A stretch of DNA of 64,000 nucleotides, taken from positions 62,001-126,000 of the forward strand of contig ONPD01000003.1 of the NCBI GenBank assembly GCA_900319625.1, in the 5' to 3' direction. This DNA is from an uncultured Treponema sp. Its GTDB lineage: Bacteria; Spirochaetota; Spirochaetia; Treponematales; Treponemataceae. Each line of letters opens with the position of its first letter. Position 1 is the first letter of the stretch. The position numbers were made by a program, and so were the translations under genes. The notes under the pieces are model-generated. The model saw nothing but the letters and a program-made list of their open reading frames with translations. It was not told the DNA's origin and did no database searches. Positions 37,601-45,430 of the stretch are shown one piece after another.

Positions 37601-40533
37601 TAAACACCCGGAATGCGGCAGAAAATCTTCTTGTAAATGAACAGAAAAACTATCTTCCTCAGACTTATTACCTGGCTTCGTCATCAGGATACACAACAAA
37701 GGCAGAGCCTTACATCACGGCGGCAAATCTTCAGCTTTCAGCGGCAGACAAGGGAACAATACTTAAGCATGGAGGCGAAACTGAATCGGGAATTTCAGGA
37801 TATAAAATCCCTCTCTCATGGAATTTTTCTTCAATAGCAGGAAGAGCCTGGGCGGCCGTAGACATCAAGCTTGGAAGCGGAAATCTTTTATCATCCTCTG
37901 ATCAGCTTGAAGTAGCCTTAAAACCTGATTTTGCAGTAAATGATAAAAAAAGCTATGACATTTATCTTCAGCTTGGAGTAAAAGCAGAAAGTGACTTCAC
38001 GGGCGAGGACACACAATCCATTCCTTCCTGGAAAATTACCGGCTTACTTGATTTAAGCGCCCGTAAATGGCAGACAATAAAAATCACTTTGTCAGATCAG
38101 GACAGGGCAAAGTTAGCCTCAAATCATGATGCGAGAATTATTGTCGTTCAAAATACAGGGGCAGCGGCGGCCGGGGACCTTTCCGGAAAAATCTATGCAG
38201 GCCCTTACAGACCATTTGTAAAAAGCATTTATACCCTTTCTTCAAGCCTTATGACAGTAAGCGCAACAAGTCAGAAAAATAATTCAACGCCGTCAGCTGA
38301 TGAGCTTAAAAAGAAGGAAAACTACAGTTCTATCATAAACTGGAATTACAATCCGGATTCCATTACCAGCCCATCCCAGACAAAAATTACGGCAGTGTCC
38401 TACTTTGAAGCGGCAGACTTTTCTAATTACGGGGAAATCAATTTTGATTTTGCCTATATCGGAAGGAATTTAAAGACTGCAAGCCTGAACGAGCCGGAAA
38501 ACGATGAATTTACTTTTATCCTTGATAACAGCGCCTCCTCCGCAAGCTCAGAAGGAAAAATCGGCGTAAAAGTAAGCGTAAAAAATCTTAAAAACTATGT
38601 TTCAGAAAATCTTCTCTGGAACCGCCTTTCTATCAACCTTGAGGAAAATGAAGCTTCAATTAACGGCACAAAATTATCTGCCGCTGACTGCAGTCTTGAA
38701 ATCAATTCAAAAAATATCCCTGACCGCATGAAAATTGTCTTTGATACAAACATAAATCAAAATCTTTACCCGACAGGCTCTTTTTACATAGACAACCTTT
38801 TTTATAAGGGAGCTTCAATAAACTTGACCGGTCAGCACTACACCAGAATCGAGTTCAAGCAGGCTCAGGCAGAAGAAAATGCAGTGGTAAAAGACGGTCT
38901 TTTCAGCATTGAATCACGACAGGCAGGCAGCCAGGCCTTGAAAAATGCCCCTCATGATGCGGCAAAGCAGGGCTCCCTTACCTCGACAGCAAAAGCCGGA
39001 ATCACTTTAGCGGACATAAACCTGGCAGGGGACCTTACAATTTCCCACTCATCAAACGACAGCGATTCAAATCTTTTCAGAAACGCCGGCCACTCCCTAA
39101 AAAGTGAAAAAGACCTGGCGGGAATTTTTGCCTTTGAAGAAAGCTACAGATTTAATCACGATGATAAAACCCTGAAAAAAACAAATGCCCTTTCCGCAGA
39201 TTTTGCAAGTCTTAAAGTTCCCGTAAAAATCGGAGGAAAAACCGAGGCAAAAAATGCCTGGTCAACACAAAGCCAGAATTCCACCCTCAATCTTACTGCA
39301 AGACCCGGTATTTTTGAATTTTCAGAAGAAGCGGGCTTTTTCCAGAAAATAAATACAAAAAAAAGCCAGGCAAAAACCTTTAATACAAATAATTACTTTC
39401 AGGGCTGGACAGATATTACCCTTTTTGCCCTGTCCGACGGAGAGGAATCTGCAATTTACAGAAATGAAAAATACAAGACAAGCGCAGCTGTAAATCTTCC
39501 GCTTGCCAGCCTTAAGCCTGCCCTCTCCTACGAGCTTAATTCGACAATCACAAACTCTTACGAATATCTTTTTTCTGATTCAGAAGGCTTTACCTTTGCC
39601 CTTCCATTCAGGCTGGGGGACAACAGCTTTAAATTCACAGCCTCAAAGCTGGCAGGGGGTACAGAAGACAAGCTGCTCTCATCAAATCTTGAAAATAATT
39701 ATCTTGAAGACACGAAAGAACTTTTGAAAAAGCAGGGAGAAAGAACTTACCTTTACAAAACGATTCCTTTTTATGATTTTTTCCAGAAGGATTTAAAAGA
39801 CTGCATGCAGGAAGAAAAAAGTGGAACAACACAAAGACTTACCTACTCCACAAAATACGAAACTTCATGGACCAGAAGACTTTTTAACACTCCAAAGGAT
39901 TTATTGATTCCTTCATTTGTAACGCTGGGCGTAAGCCGTGACCTGGCGTCTGCAACAAAACAAAGCGATGTCCGCCAGTACCGGGCAACACTTACAAATA
40001 ATTCATTCAATAACTTTGGCCGGGACTCCTTTAATCCCATTTTCAGCTGGTATGAACAGGATGAAGTAATTACAAGCCTTACAGCCATAATGAAAGTGCC
40101 TGACGACCTTCCGGAAAATACAACATATCAGATTTCAGGCTATATTCAGCTTCTGCTTTTTATTAACAGCACAGATACCTTAAAAACAGCCCTGGACGGC
40201 TCATTTGAAACAAATGCAGATTATTCAGGAAAAACAACAATAATCTGGCAGAGAAAAGGCCAGACAACGCCGGCAGTAGAGCTTGTGAAATTCTTTTCAA
40301 AAAAAGCGGCAGAGCTTGATTTTTCAATCAGCAGAAAAGAAACCCTGAATATTGAAATTTCTAAGGCTTCTGAAGTAAGAAAGCAGGTTTACTCCTATGC
40401 CCATTCTGTTGAAGCAAAATTCTTACAGCATTACACGCTAAGCACAGGTCTTGGAATAGATTTTAAGTATTTCAGCAATTCCGCAAATCTTCTTTCCCTG
40501 ACCTTCTCAATAGGCGGAAAAGCAGAATTCTAA
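34612..40533 (+). CDS. DNA polymerase IV (DinB) fused in frame to a giant predicted outer-membrane protein
   Basis: One open frame of 1973 codons holding two unrelated proteins. Residues 1 to about 395 are a complete Y-family polymerase: HVDLDAFFASVEQ, VSTASYEARAFGV, MSIDEAFIDLTG, SIGLAGTKYLAKIAS and a little-finger domain. At residue 397 a signal-peptide-like stretch begins (LKVLLLFVLLCRSGNLYAQ, likely cut after Ala414), followed by about 1560 residues of beta-rich secreted protein ending GGKAEF, with C-terminal Phe as in outer-membrane barrels. Its middle part (VLVYKNGSLDTGAKF...) vaguely recalls SprA-type proteins. A cytoplasmic polymerase ahead of an export signal makes no sense as one chain, so separate translation or a lost boundary is likely. 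Codon 397 is CTG. Confidence 0.8.
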   Translation: MSGSPEVKNTWFLHVDLDAFFASVEQLDNPEYRGKPVIVGGNPNEKRSVVSTASYEARAFGVHSAMPGFQAYKLCPQGIFVHPRMERYEELSYQIMSIFKDFSPDVQQMSIDEAFIDLTGTEKLFGPPQETAMKIKERVKAETGLTVSIGLAGTKYLAKIASGYKKPDGFYFVQRGQEKSFMESLPLKKVWGIGQKSLEMLNKGGIYSTKDILERDYETLVFQFGANTADFLFDVMHNGGANVFKNERKSHSISSEETFPVDITSSYSAQTVLLELAHEVYFRLLREESYSKTAVVKIRYNDFKTVSVQKTLTSNIMNLDSFFEVIKELFEKKYDGKSGIRLLGVGLDNVTKDEKPVQQELFEDKSRKKQAIEKAILSLEKKHPEIKIQKARTLKGLKVLLLFVLLCRSGNLYAQTNTSVEAKGAASTLPDTFPDMVINENPQTLYDWDLSEKNHMEFSIKGWWQGLFTETLTWSFGGADDSSQKDAQNTFSPGTPVFKQAVDLTALVNLNNTWFFEASFSDEFKKNTYAVTYRGQGYLRQARLSNRGINMLSTYSAETFGYALKGGNNQAPGLSLHFEDFLDNRWAADFIFRYDMTKTKTATFYGMNSVTDLNIELKDYMAGSRFVIPESVSSLLSDIKDIYVENSSGSYRDQNKKKFKKLSTSDYMIVESQSMIILASSANAGRVNGKTPAVLVTFNSGASVNLIDAQTGSYDDSQSFAGKIQRFFNEHTEKEIKLSEYAAPRTSSIEGSPALVLQNSSGFSPYICASYYDLGITKDADISLIYKNNEKEADGYLIEEVIENFSALRDDFFSVNHKFARILQISRQSKSLQEPWNRYPMGSENPEIYLNLQSGTDTVILVRSYSPVSEFLIGTSASGGTVLVYKNGSLDTGAKFYPESGKVELSTSVGNTDKITILWQEDNSNFGSGSLSTGAGLIYNFTDNFKGDLALTATIPLSFGEKYSVQSNLKPGFAALSGGLDYSKKFFSISEKASASVNTRNAAENLLVNEQKNYLPQTYYLASSSGYTTKAEPYITAANLQLSAADKGTILKHGGETESGISGYKIPLSWNFSSIAGRAWAAVDIKLGSGNLLSSSDQLEVALKPDFAVNDKKSYDIYLQLGVKAESDFTGEDTQSIPSWKITGLLDLSARKWQTIKITLSDQDRAKLASNHDARIIVVQNTGAAAAGDLSGKIYAGPYRPFVKSIYTLSSSLMTVSATSQKNNSTPSADELKKKENYSSIINWNYNPDSITSPSQTKITAVSYFEAADFSNYGEINFDFAYIGRNLKTASLNEPENDEFTFILDNSASSASSEGKIGVKVSVKNLKNYVSENLLWNRLSINLEENEASINGTKLSAADCSLEINSKNIPDRMKIVFDTNINQNLYPTGSFYIDNLFYKGASINLTGQHYTRIEFKQAQAEENAVVKDGLFSIESRQAGSQALKNAPHDAAKQGSLTSTAKAGITLADINLAGDLTISHSSNDSDSNLFRNAGHSLKSEKDLAGIFAFEESYRFNHDDKTLKKTNALSADFASLKVPVKIGGKTEAKNAWSTQSQNSTLNLTARPGIFEFSEEAGFFQKINTKKSQAKTFNTNNYFQGWTDITLFALSDGEESAIYRNEKYKTSAAVNLPLASLKPALSYELNSTITNSYEYLFSDSEGFTFALPFRLGDNSFKFTASKLAGGTEDKLLSSNLENNYLEDTKELLKKQGERTYLYKTIPFYDFFQKDLKDCMQEEKSGTTQRLTYSTKYETSWTRRLFNTPKDLLIPSFVTLGVSRDLASATKQSDVRQYRATLTNNSFNNFGRDSFNPIFSWYEQDEVITSLTAIMKVPDDLPENTTYQISGYIQLLLFINSTDTLKTALDGSFETNADYSGKTTIIWQRKGQTTPAVELVKFFSKKAAELDFSISRKETLNIEISKASEVRKQVYSYAHSVEAKFLQHYTLSTGLGIDFKYFSNSANLLSLTFSIGGKAEF

Positions 40534-40551
40534 TCAGAGGAATTATAAAAA

Positions 40552-42615
40552 TTACTGCAAAGGAGCAAAATAGCCTGTTTCATCGCGGCCGCTTCGGTTC
40601 AAAAGATAAACTTCAGCTTCTACAGGAAGATATTTGTCTCCAAGGTTTGTCATAAGGGAAGACATATATTTTAGTTGATATACGCCCTGCGGGCTCTGAA
40701 TTATGTTTTTTATAACCTCAGAAAGTCCCTGGTCCCGGTAAACATAATAAGACTGGCCGTTTGTGTTTTTACAGATATAATCAATCTGACTGTTCACAGC
40801 CTCTCTTCCCGCCTGAATATCGCAGAAGAGAATTGAGTTATTGCACATATAGGCAGTAAGCTCAGAAAGATTGTAATTATCAAAAGAAAGAGCTTCTGAA
40901 GAACCGCCTGAAATAAAGATGATTGCGCGTTTTTTATCAGCATTAATCAAATCATTGCTTGCAAGACGCAGGGCAAGATCCACATTTACAGTATCAGATA
41001 CAGGATTTTTCAGCGCATCAAGACTGAAATTATGTAGAAGAGATGGATTGCCCACATATTCAGTTACAGGAATTTTCGAGGCAGAAACAACTCTTAAGAC
41101 ACCAGCCCCCTTCATATTTTCTGCAAGCTCGCGTACGGCAGCTTCAATTTCAGTTTTACGTAAAAGACTTTCTTTTGAACGGTCAATTACGATTGTAATA
41201 TCAGCCTGAGTATTGTTTGAAGCCGCCCCGATAAATTTTAAATTCTGAACCGGCTGTTTGTTTTCGGTAATAAAGAAGTTCTGTTCCATAAGACCGACAA
41301 GCGGCTGGCGGTGACGGTTTTCAACCTTAAGCTCCACTGTAACTTCAGGAAATTTAGAAGAATCAATCTGTTCGATTTGAACAAAAAGCCCACCTGCCAG
41401 CTCAGAAAGCTTTGACATTACATAAACTTCATTTGCCGTAAAATCAGAAACTATGAGATTTTCATTGATGTCAGGTGCGGCACTTGTAACGCGGGAAGGA
41501 GCATTTCCTGTGCTTACATATTCAAAGAGGGCTCCAGTCTGAGGGTCAATGGCATAAACCTTATTAGAATCACATAAAACAAGTTTTTCATTCCAGAACC
41601 TGATTGACTCCGGCTTTTTGAAAGTCTTTTTTTCAACCAGTTCGCGGATATAGTTTCCTGCCCGGTCAAATTCATAAATACAGCCGGCAATGGCATCTGC
41701 AACAAAAACCGATTCATCAAGAATATAAATGCCGGTCGGGCCTTTCAGTCCGTCAAAATATGAAGATTTTACACCAAAATAAAAAAGCGGATTTCCGTCT
41801 GAGTCAAAAACGCAGACACGGCGGTTACCAAAATCTGTTACAAAGATTCTTTCAAGGCTGTCAACCGCAAGATACTGGGGGCCAATCAATCCGCCCTTAT
41901 CACGCCCCTTCTGTCCTATGTATTTTATAAAATGTCCCTTTTCATTCAAAAGTGAAATGCGGTTTCCGGCGCTTTCACAGACAAGAAGCCTGCCGTCTTT
42001 CAAGCGGATAATATCGCTTGGGCGGTCAAAACCGTTCAGAGGCCCCGTAATACGCTCTACTACAAAGCCGTTCTGATTCATCATCAGAAGATTGTTTGAG
42101 TTATAGCATACAATCCAGAAGGTGCCGTCATAATTAGGAAGAACTGATACCGGACCTGAATAAATCATATTACCGTTAAAAAATCCAGGATAGCTTCCAG
42201 CCTCAGACAGCTTCATAAGCTTATCAGAAGAATCTCCTGTTACACGGCGCTCCCTTACAACTTCAATTTTATTTTCCAGAAGGATTCCACCATAACCATT
42301 ATCAAGAGCTGACTGCCAGTAAGAAAGAGCAGAACCTTCAAGACCGCTCTTATAATAGGATTTTCCCAGCCAGTCCAGAATAAGACTGTCATTCGGCATA
42401 AAAGAAAGTGCTTTTTCAAAAAGAACAATTGCCTCATTAAAAGAGCCCTTGTAATAAGCCTGAACTCCCCGTCTGAATTCCTCGGAAGCAAAACCTTCTG
42501 AGCTTGTGCGGATTCTATCTTCCGGAATACTCATTCCCGCATCAGAAGTTATATTCTGACAGAAGACAGAGAAAGATAAAGCCGAAAGAAGAATTGTCGT
42601 AAGAAGTTTTTTCAT
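40552..42615 (-). CDS. Secreted TPR / NHL-repeat / von Willebrand A-like protein (TP0421-like)
   Basis: 687 residues from the ATG at 42615 (MKKLLTTILLSALSFSVFC signal peptide; the frame opens at 42633). Order: TPR units at about 45-110 (FRRGVQAYYKGSFNEAIVLFEKALSFMPNDSLILDWLGKSYYKSG), six-bladed NHL-type repeats at about 140-400 (GLIGPQYLAVDSLERIFVTDFGNRRVCVFDSDG...), then a VWA-like domain from about 440 (ADITIVIDRSKESLLRKTEIEAAV; RAIIFISGGS). Such a build suggests a periplasmic interaction scaffold. It follows a separate TPR gene by 4 bases. As I recall, T. pallidum TP0421 has this layout. Confidence 0.82.
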   Translation of the reverse strand: MKKLLTTILLSALSFSVFCQNITSDAGMSIPEDRIRTSSEGFASEEFRRGVQAYYKGSFNEAIVLFEKALSFMPNDSLILDWLGKSYYKSGLEGSALSYWQSALDNGYGGILLENKIEVVRERRVTGDSSDKLMKLSEAGSYPGFFNGNMIYSGPVSVLPNYDGTFWIVCYNSNNLLMMNQNGFVVERITGPLNGFDRPSDIIRLKDGRLLVCESAGNRISLLNEKGHFIKYIGQKGRDKGGLIGPQYLAVDSLERIFVTDFGNRRVCVFDSDGNPLFYFGVKSSYFDGLKGPTGIYILDESVFVADAIAGCIYEFDRAGNYIRELVEKKTFKKPESIRFWNEKLVLCDSNKVYAIDPQTGALFEYVSTGNAPSRVTSAAPDINENLIVSDFTANEVYVMSKLSELAGGLFVQIEQIDSSKFPEVTVELKVENRHRQPLVGLMEQNFFITENKQPVQNLKFIGAASNNTQADITIVIDRSKESLLRKTEIEAAVRELAENMKGAGVLRVVSASKIPVTEYVGNPSLLHNFSLDALKNPVSDTVNVDLALRLASNDLINADKKRAIIFISGGSSEALSFDNYNLSELTAYMCNNSILFCDIQAGREAVNSQIDYICKNTNGQSYYVYRDQGLSEVIKNIIQSPQGVYQLKYMSSLMTNLGDKYLPVEAEVYLLNRSGRDETGYFAPLQ

Positions 42616-42619
42616 TAAC

Positions 42620-43318
42620 CTAACGCCCCGCATTCTCTACTGCCTGAATATGACGGGCAATTTCTGTATTTTCCCTGTCCAGCTTTTCTGCCTGAGAAAG
42701 ATAGGACATGGCATCATCATAAAGTCCAAGCTTGTAATAAACATAACCCAGAGAATCAAGGCAGGCTGCCGATTTTGGAGAATTTTCAACGGCCTGCTTA
42801 CAAAGTGTAAGTGCCCTTGTTAAATCTTTATTTGTACTTGCAAGAACATAGCCCAGACCATTCAGAGACGAAACGTTATTCGGGTCTTTTTCCAGGGATT
42901 TCTCGTAATAGGAAAGACATTTTTCAGTATCATTCTGCTCCCAGGCAATAAAGGCAATTGCCGCATAAACAGAAGAAGTCATATAGCCGGTTTCCAGAAG
43001 CTTATTAAGTTCAAAATCAGCAAGACGGCGGCGGCCAGAAAGCGCATAAATTACAGCAAGCAGAAAGCGGCACTGCAGAACCCGTTCAAGCTGAGAGCCG
43101 GAGGTTACAACCTGTTCAAGAAACAAAAGGGCTTCATCATAATTTTCAAGCTTGGCATAGCAAAGGCCCAGAAAATAGGCAACTTCCATTTTATCTACTG
43201 AAACATCAGAAGGAAGAGACAAAAAGAAAGCCAGAGCCTTTGAATAGTCTCCGTCCCTGTAGAGTTGAATTCCGTCTTTTAAAATATTATTCTCTGCCAC
43301 TTTTCCCACCACGTGCAT
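42620..43318 (-). CDS. TPR-repeat protein
   Basis: 232 residues, made mostly of tetratricopeptide repeats: GIQLYRDGDYSKALAFFLSLP, YFLGLCYAKLENYDEALLFLEQVV, AIAFIAWEQNDTEKCLSYYEKSLEKDPNNVSSLNGLGYVLAS, CLDSLGYVYYKLGLYDDAMSYLSQAEKLD. No signal peptide, so probably cytoplasmic, acting as a protein-interaction scaffold. It lies 4 bases upstream of the secreted TPR/NHL protein and is presumably its operon partner. TATATT lies 7 bases before the ATG, with no Shine-Dalgarno sequence. Confidence 0.85.
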   Translation of the reverse strand: MHVVGKVAENNILKDGIQLYRDGDYSKALAFFLSLPSDVSVDKMEVAYFLGLCYAKLENYDEALLFLEQVVTSGSQLERVLQCRFLLAVIYALSGRRRLADFELNKLLETGYMTSSVYAAIAFIAWEQNDTEKCLSYYEKSLEKDPNNVSSLNGLGYVLASTNKDLTRALTLCKQAVENSPKSAACLDSLGYVYYKLGLYDDAMSYLSQAEKLDRENTEIARHIQAVENAGR

Positions 43319-43325
43319 TTTTAAT

Positions 43326-43331
43326 AATATA
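43326..43331 (-). promoter_or_regulatory. -10 box TATATT, 7 bases before the TPR gene start
   Basis: Minus strand TATATT is followed by 7 bases and the ATG at 43318, with no ribosome site between. The -35 region (TTTTGG at 17 bases) is a weak match. Confidence 0.3.
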
Positions 43332-43362
43332 CGGCTTCTATTTTACACCCAAAACAAGATGA

Positions 43363-44139
43363 TTACAATGAAAGATTGAGGTCTTTAATAAAATCCGGCG
43401 AAACATCTTTAGGAACAGAATCTGCAATTACTTTTGATACAGCAATATAACCTTCTTTACAAAGCTCATAATCAGAATCTACTTCATAATCCGGACTTGT
43501 AAGGGCATCAACAAAAACAGTTTCAAACCCGTCATCAGTTTTTTTCAAAGAAACTTTGTCATCATAATCTTTGACGCAAAGAGTCCTGGTATATTTAACT
43601 CCCTTGTAAGATGTAAGTGAATCACCGTTTATGTTTACAAAGGAAGGCCGCTTACTAAGTTCGCAGAGCTTTACAAGCTGACTGAGATTCTTGCTGACAA
43701 ATTCTGCCATTGCTTCAAAATGAAGGTTTTTCTGGCCTTCCTCGCTCCAGTCCTCACAGAAAACGCTTGCTGCAATACCGGGAAGTCCTTCAAAAACAGC
43801 CTGACGGGCTGCCGCACAGGTTCCAGAATATACTATGTCGCGGCCTACATTCTGCCCCTTATTGATACCTGAAACTACAACATCAAATTTTACGTCAAAC
43901 AGGGGACTTGTGAGGGCTGTAATAACACAGTCAACGGGAGTACCGGAGCAGGAATAAACATTCTCTGCCACCTTTTTAATTTTCAGAGGCTTCATAAAAA
44001 GTGAAAAATGATTCGAGGCGGCAGACCTGTTTGTATCAGGAGCAAGAACATAAACCTTGTGACGTTTGGCAAGGCCTGCTACCAGAGCCTTAAGACCTTC
44101 TCCGTCTACACCGTCATCATTTGAAACAAGAACATTCAT
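43363..44139 (-). CDS. surE: 5'/3'-nucleotidase SurE
   Basis: 258 residues. The N-terminal metal site is VLVSNDDGVDGEGLKAL (Asn-Asp-Asp), with later PDTNRSAASNHFSL and the core VVSGINKGQNVGRDIVYSGTCAAARQAVFEGLPGIAAS, all diagnostic. It dephosphorylates nucleoside monophosphates and some polyphosphates. Its ATG comes 2 bases after the stop of the galactokinase-like gene, with AAGGGA before it, so the two are co-transcribed. Confidence 0.95.
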   Translation of the reverse strand: MNVLVSNDDGVDGEGLKALVAGLAKRHKVYVLAPDTNRSAASNHFSLFMKPLKIKKVAENVYSCSGTPVDCVITALTSPLFDVKFDVVVSGINKGQNVGRDIVYSGTCAAARQAVFEGLPGIAASVFCEDWSEEGQKNLHFEAMAEFVSKNLSQLVKLCELSKRPSFVNINGDSLTSYKGVKYTRTLCVKDYDDKVSLKKTDDGFETVFVDALTSPDYEVDSDYELCKEGYIAVSKVIADSVPKDVSPDFIKDLNLSL

Positions 44140-44141
44140 TA

Positions 44142-45323
44142 TCAGTCCCTTACGATGGAAGCCCCGTCAGAAGGCTCAACTTCATACACATCAGGATGGA
44201 AGCCGAAAATCTTTTCAAATTCAACAATTTTTGCCTTGAAGGTTTCAACGTCGCTGTTTCTTACGATTGCATAAAGACAGCGGCCAAAGCCCTTACCGGT
44301 AATTCGTCCACAGGTAACAGGATTTCTCACCTGCTCAAGATTCGGTTCAAGCTCACTTACCCGCTTTAAAATCCAGTCAATTTCCGGGCAGGAAATATCA
44401 TACAGGTCGCGCATTGTCTCGTGGCTTTCGTTTACAGCACGGGCAAACTTGAAAAAATCAGAATTGATAAGGCCATCACGGGCTTCAAGAACATCGTTAT
44501 GTTCCTTAAGCATAGTAAAAAGCTTTCTGTGAATATCTTCGCTTACAACGCTTAAGATTTCATTTATGTCTGTAATGTCCGTAATATACTGCCAGCCGCC
44601 GAATACATTAGGCTTTTTCTCCCTCAAATCACCAAGAAGCAGGGCATACTGAGGTTCAAAAATCGATTCTTCATTCCATACAGTCCAGCGGGGAACCTTT
44701 GTATCAACAAGAAGGATTTTTTTATCCGGGAAATCAAAGCTGGCGTAATCCCAGGAATTTTTGAAATGGTCAGTGATTAAAAGATTGTCTTTTTTAGAAA
44801 ATAAAGCCGCGTAGTTATCGGCAACGTGATTTGTAGTTTGAAGGAAAAGCTTATTGGCTCTCTCCAGAACCTGAAGCAGAACATTATCGTTACAATTGAA
44901 CTTAAAAAGCTCTTTGATTGCGATTGCTGCCGCAACCTTGATGGCAGTTGTGATTCCAAAGCCTGCCGACGGAAGAATCTGACTGTAAATCGTAAAATCT
45001 ATACCCTCCAGAGAGTAGCCTCCGGAAGTAAAGCCATAAATTACAGCCTTAACGGCATTAGCCCATTTATCTTCCTTCTTGTACTTCATCGCAGAAGAAA
45101 CCGTTTTTTTTCTTTCCTTAAGCTGATGGAAGTAAAAGTGCATTCCCCCGTCATTTCTCTTGGACAGAGCAACATAAACCGGAAGATTTATAGCCATTGA
45201 TAGTGTTTTATCTTTAAAAAACCAGGAATGTTCCCCAATAAGATGAAATCTGCCGGGCGCCTTGGCCACAACATCAGGAAGTTTTCCGTACTCCTTTTCA
45301 TGGGCATCGTTTACTGCTTTCAA
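44142..45323 (-). CDS. GHMP kinase, galactokinase-like
   Basis: 393 residues from a TTG at 45323, chosen because GGGAGGGG lies 8-9 bases upstream; an ATG at 45353 is the alternative. The galactokinase-type signature is present as VAKAPGRFHLIGEHSWFF, but the second GHMP motif reads LPSAGFGITTAIKVAAA where galactokinases have G-A-G-L-S-S-S-A. The third is GRITGKGFGRCLYAIV instead of R-M-T-G-G-G-F-G-G. It is clearly in the superfamily and closest to galactokinases, but the substrate may differ. It shares a transcript with surE. Confidence 0.75.
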   Translation of the reverse strand: MKAVNDAHEKEYGKLPDVVAKAPGRFHLIGEHSWFFKDKTLSMAINLPVYVALSKRNDGGMHFYFHQLKERKKTVSSAMKYKKEDKWANAVKAVIYGFTSGGYSLEGIDFTIYSQILPSAGFGITTAIKVAAAIAIKELFKFNCNDNVLLQVLERANKLFLQTTNHVADNYAALFSKKDNLLITDHFKNSWDYASFDFPDKKILLVDTKVPRWTVWNEESIFEPQYALLLGDLREKKPNVFGGWQYITDITDINEILSVVSEDIHRKLFTMLKEHNDVLEARDGLINSDFFKFARAVNESHETMRDLYDISCPEIDWILKRVSELEPNLEQVRNPVTCGRITGKGFGRCLYAIVRNSDVETFKAKIVEFEKIFGFHPDVYEVEPSDGASIVRD

Positions 45324-45430
45324 ATTCAGCCCCTCCCTCTCTTTCCTGCACATTCATTTTTTTATACAATAAACATTATTAAAAACTAAGTGCTAATTTT
45401 TTTTTTTATTTTGTAGATAATAATATAGTA

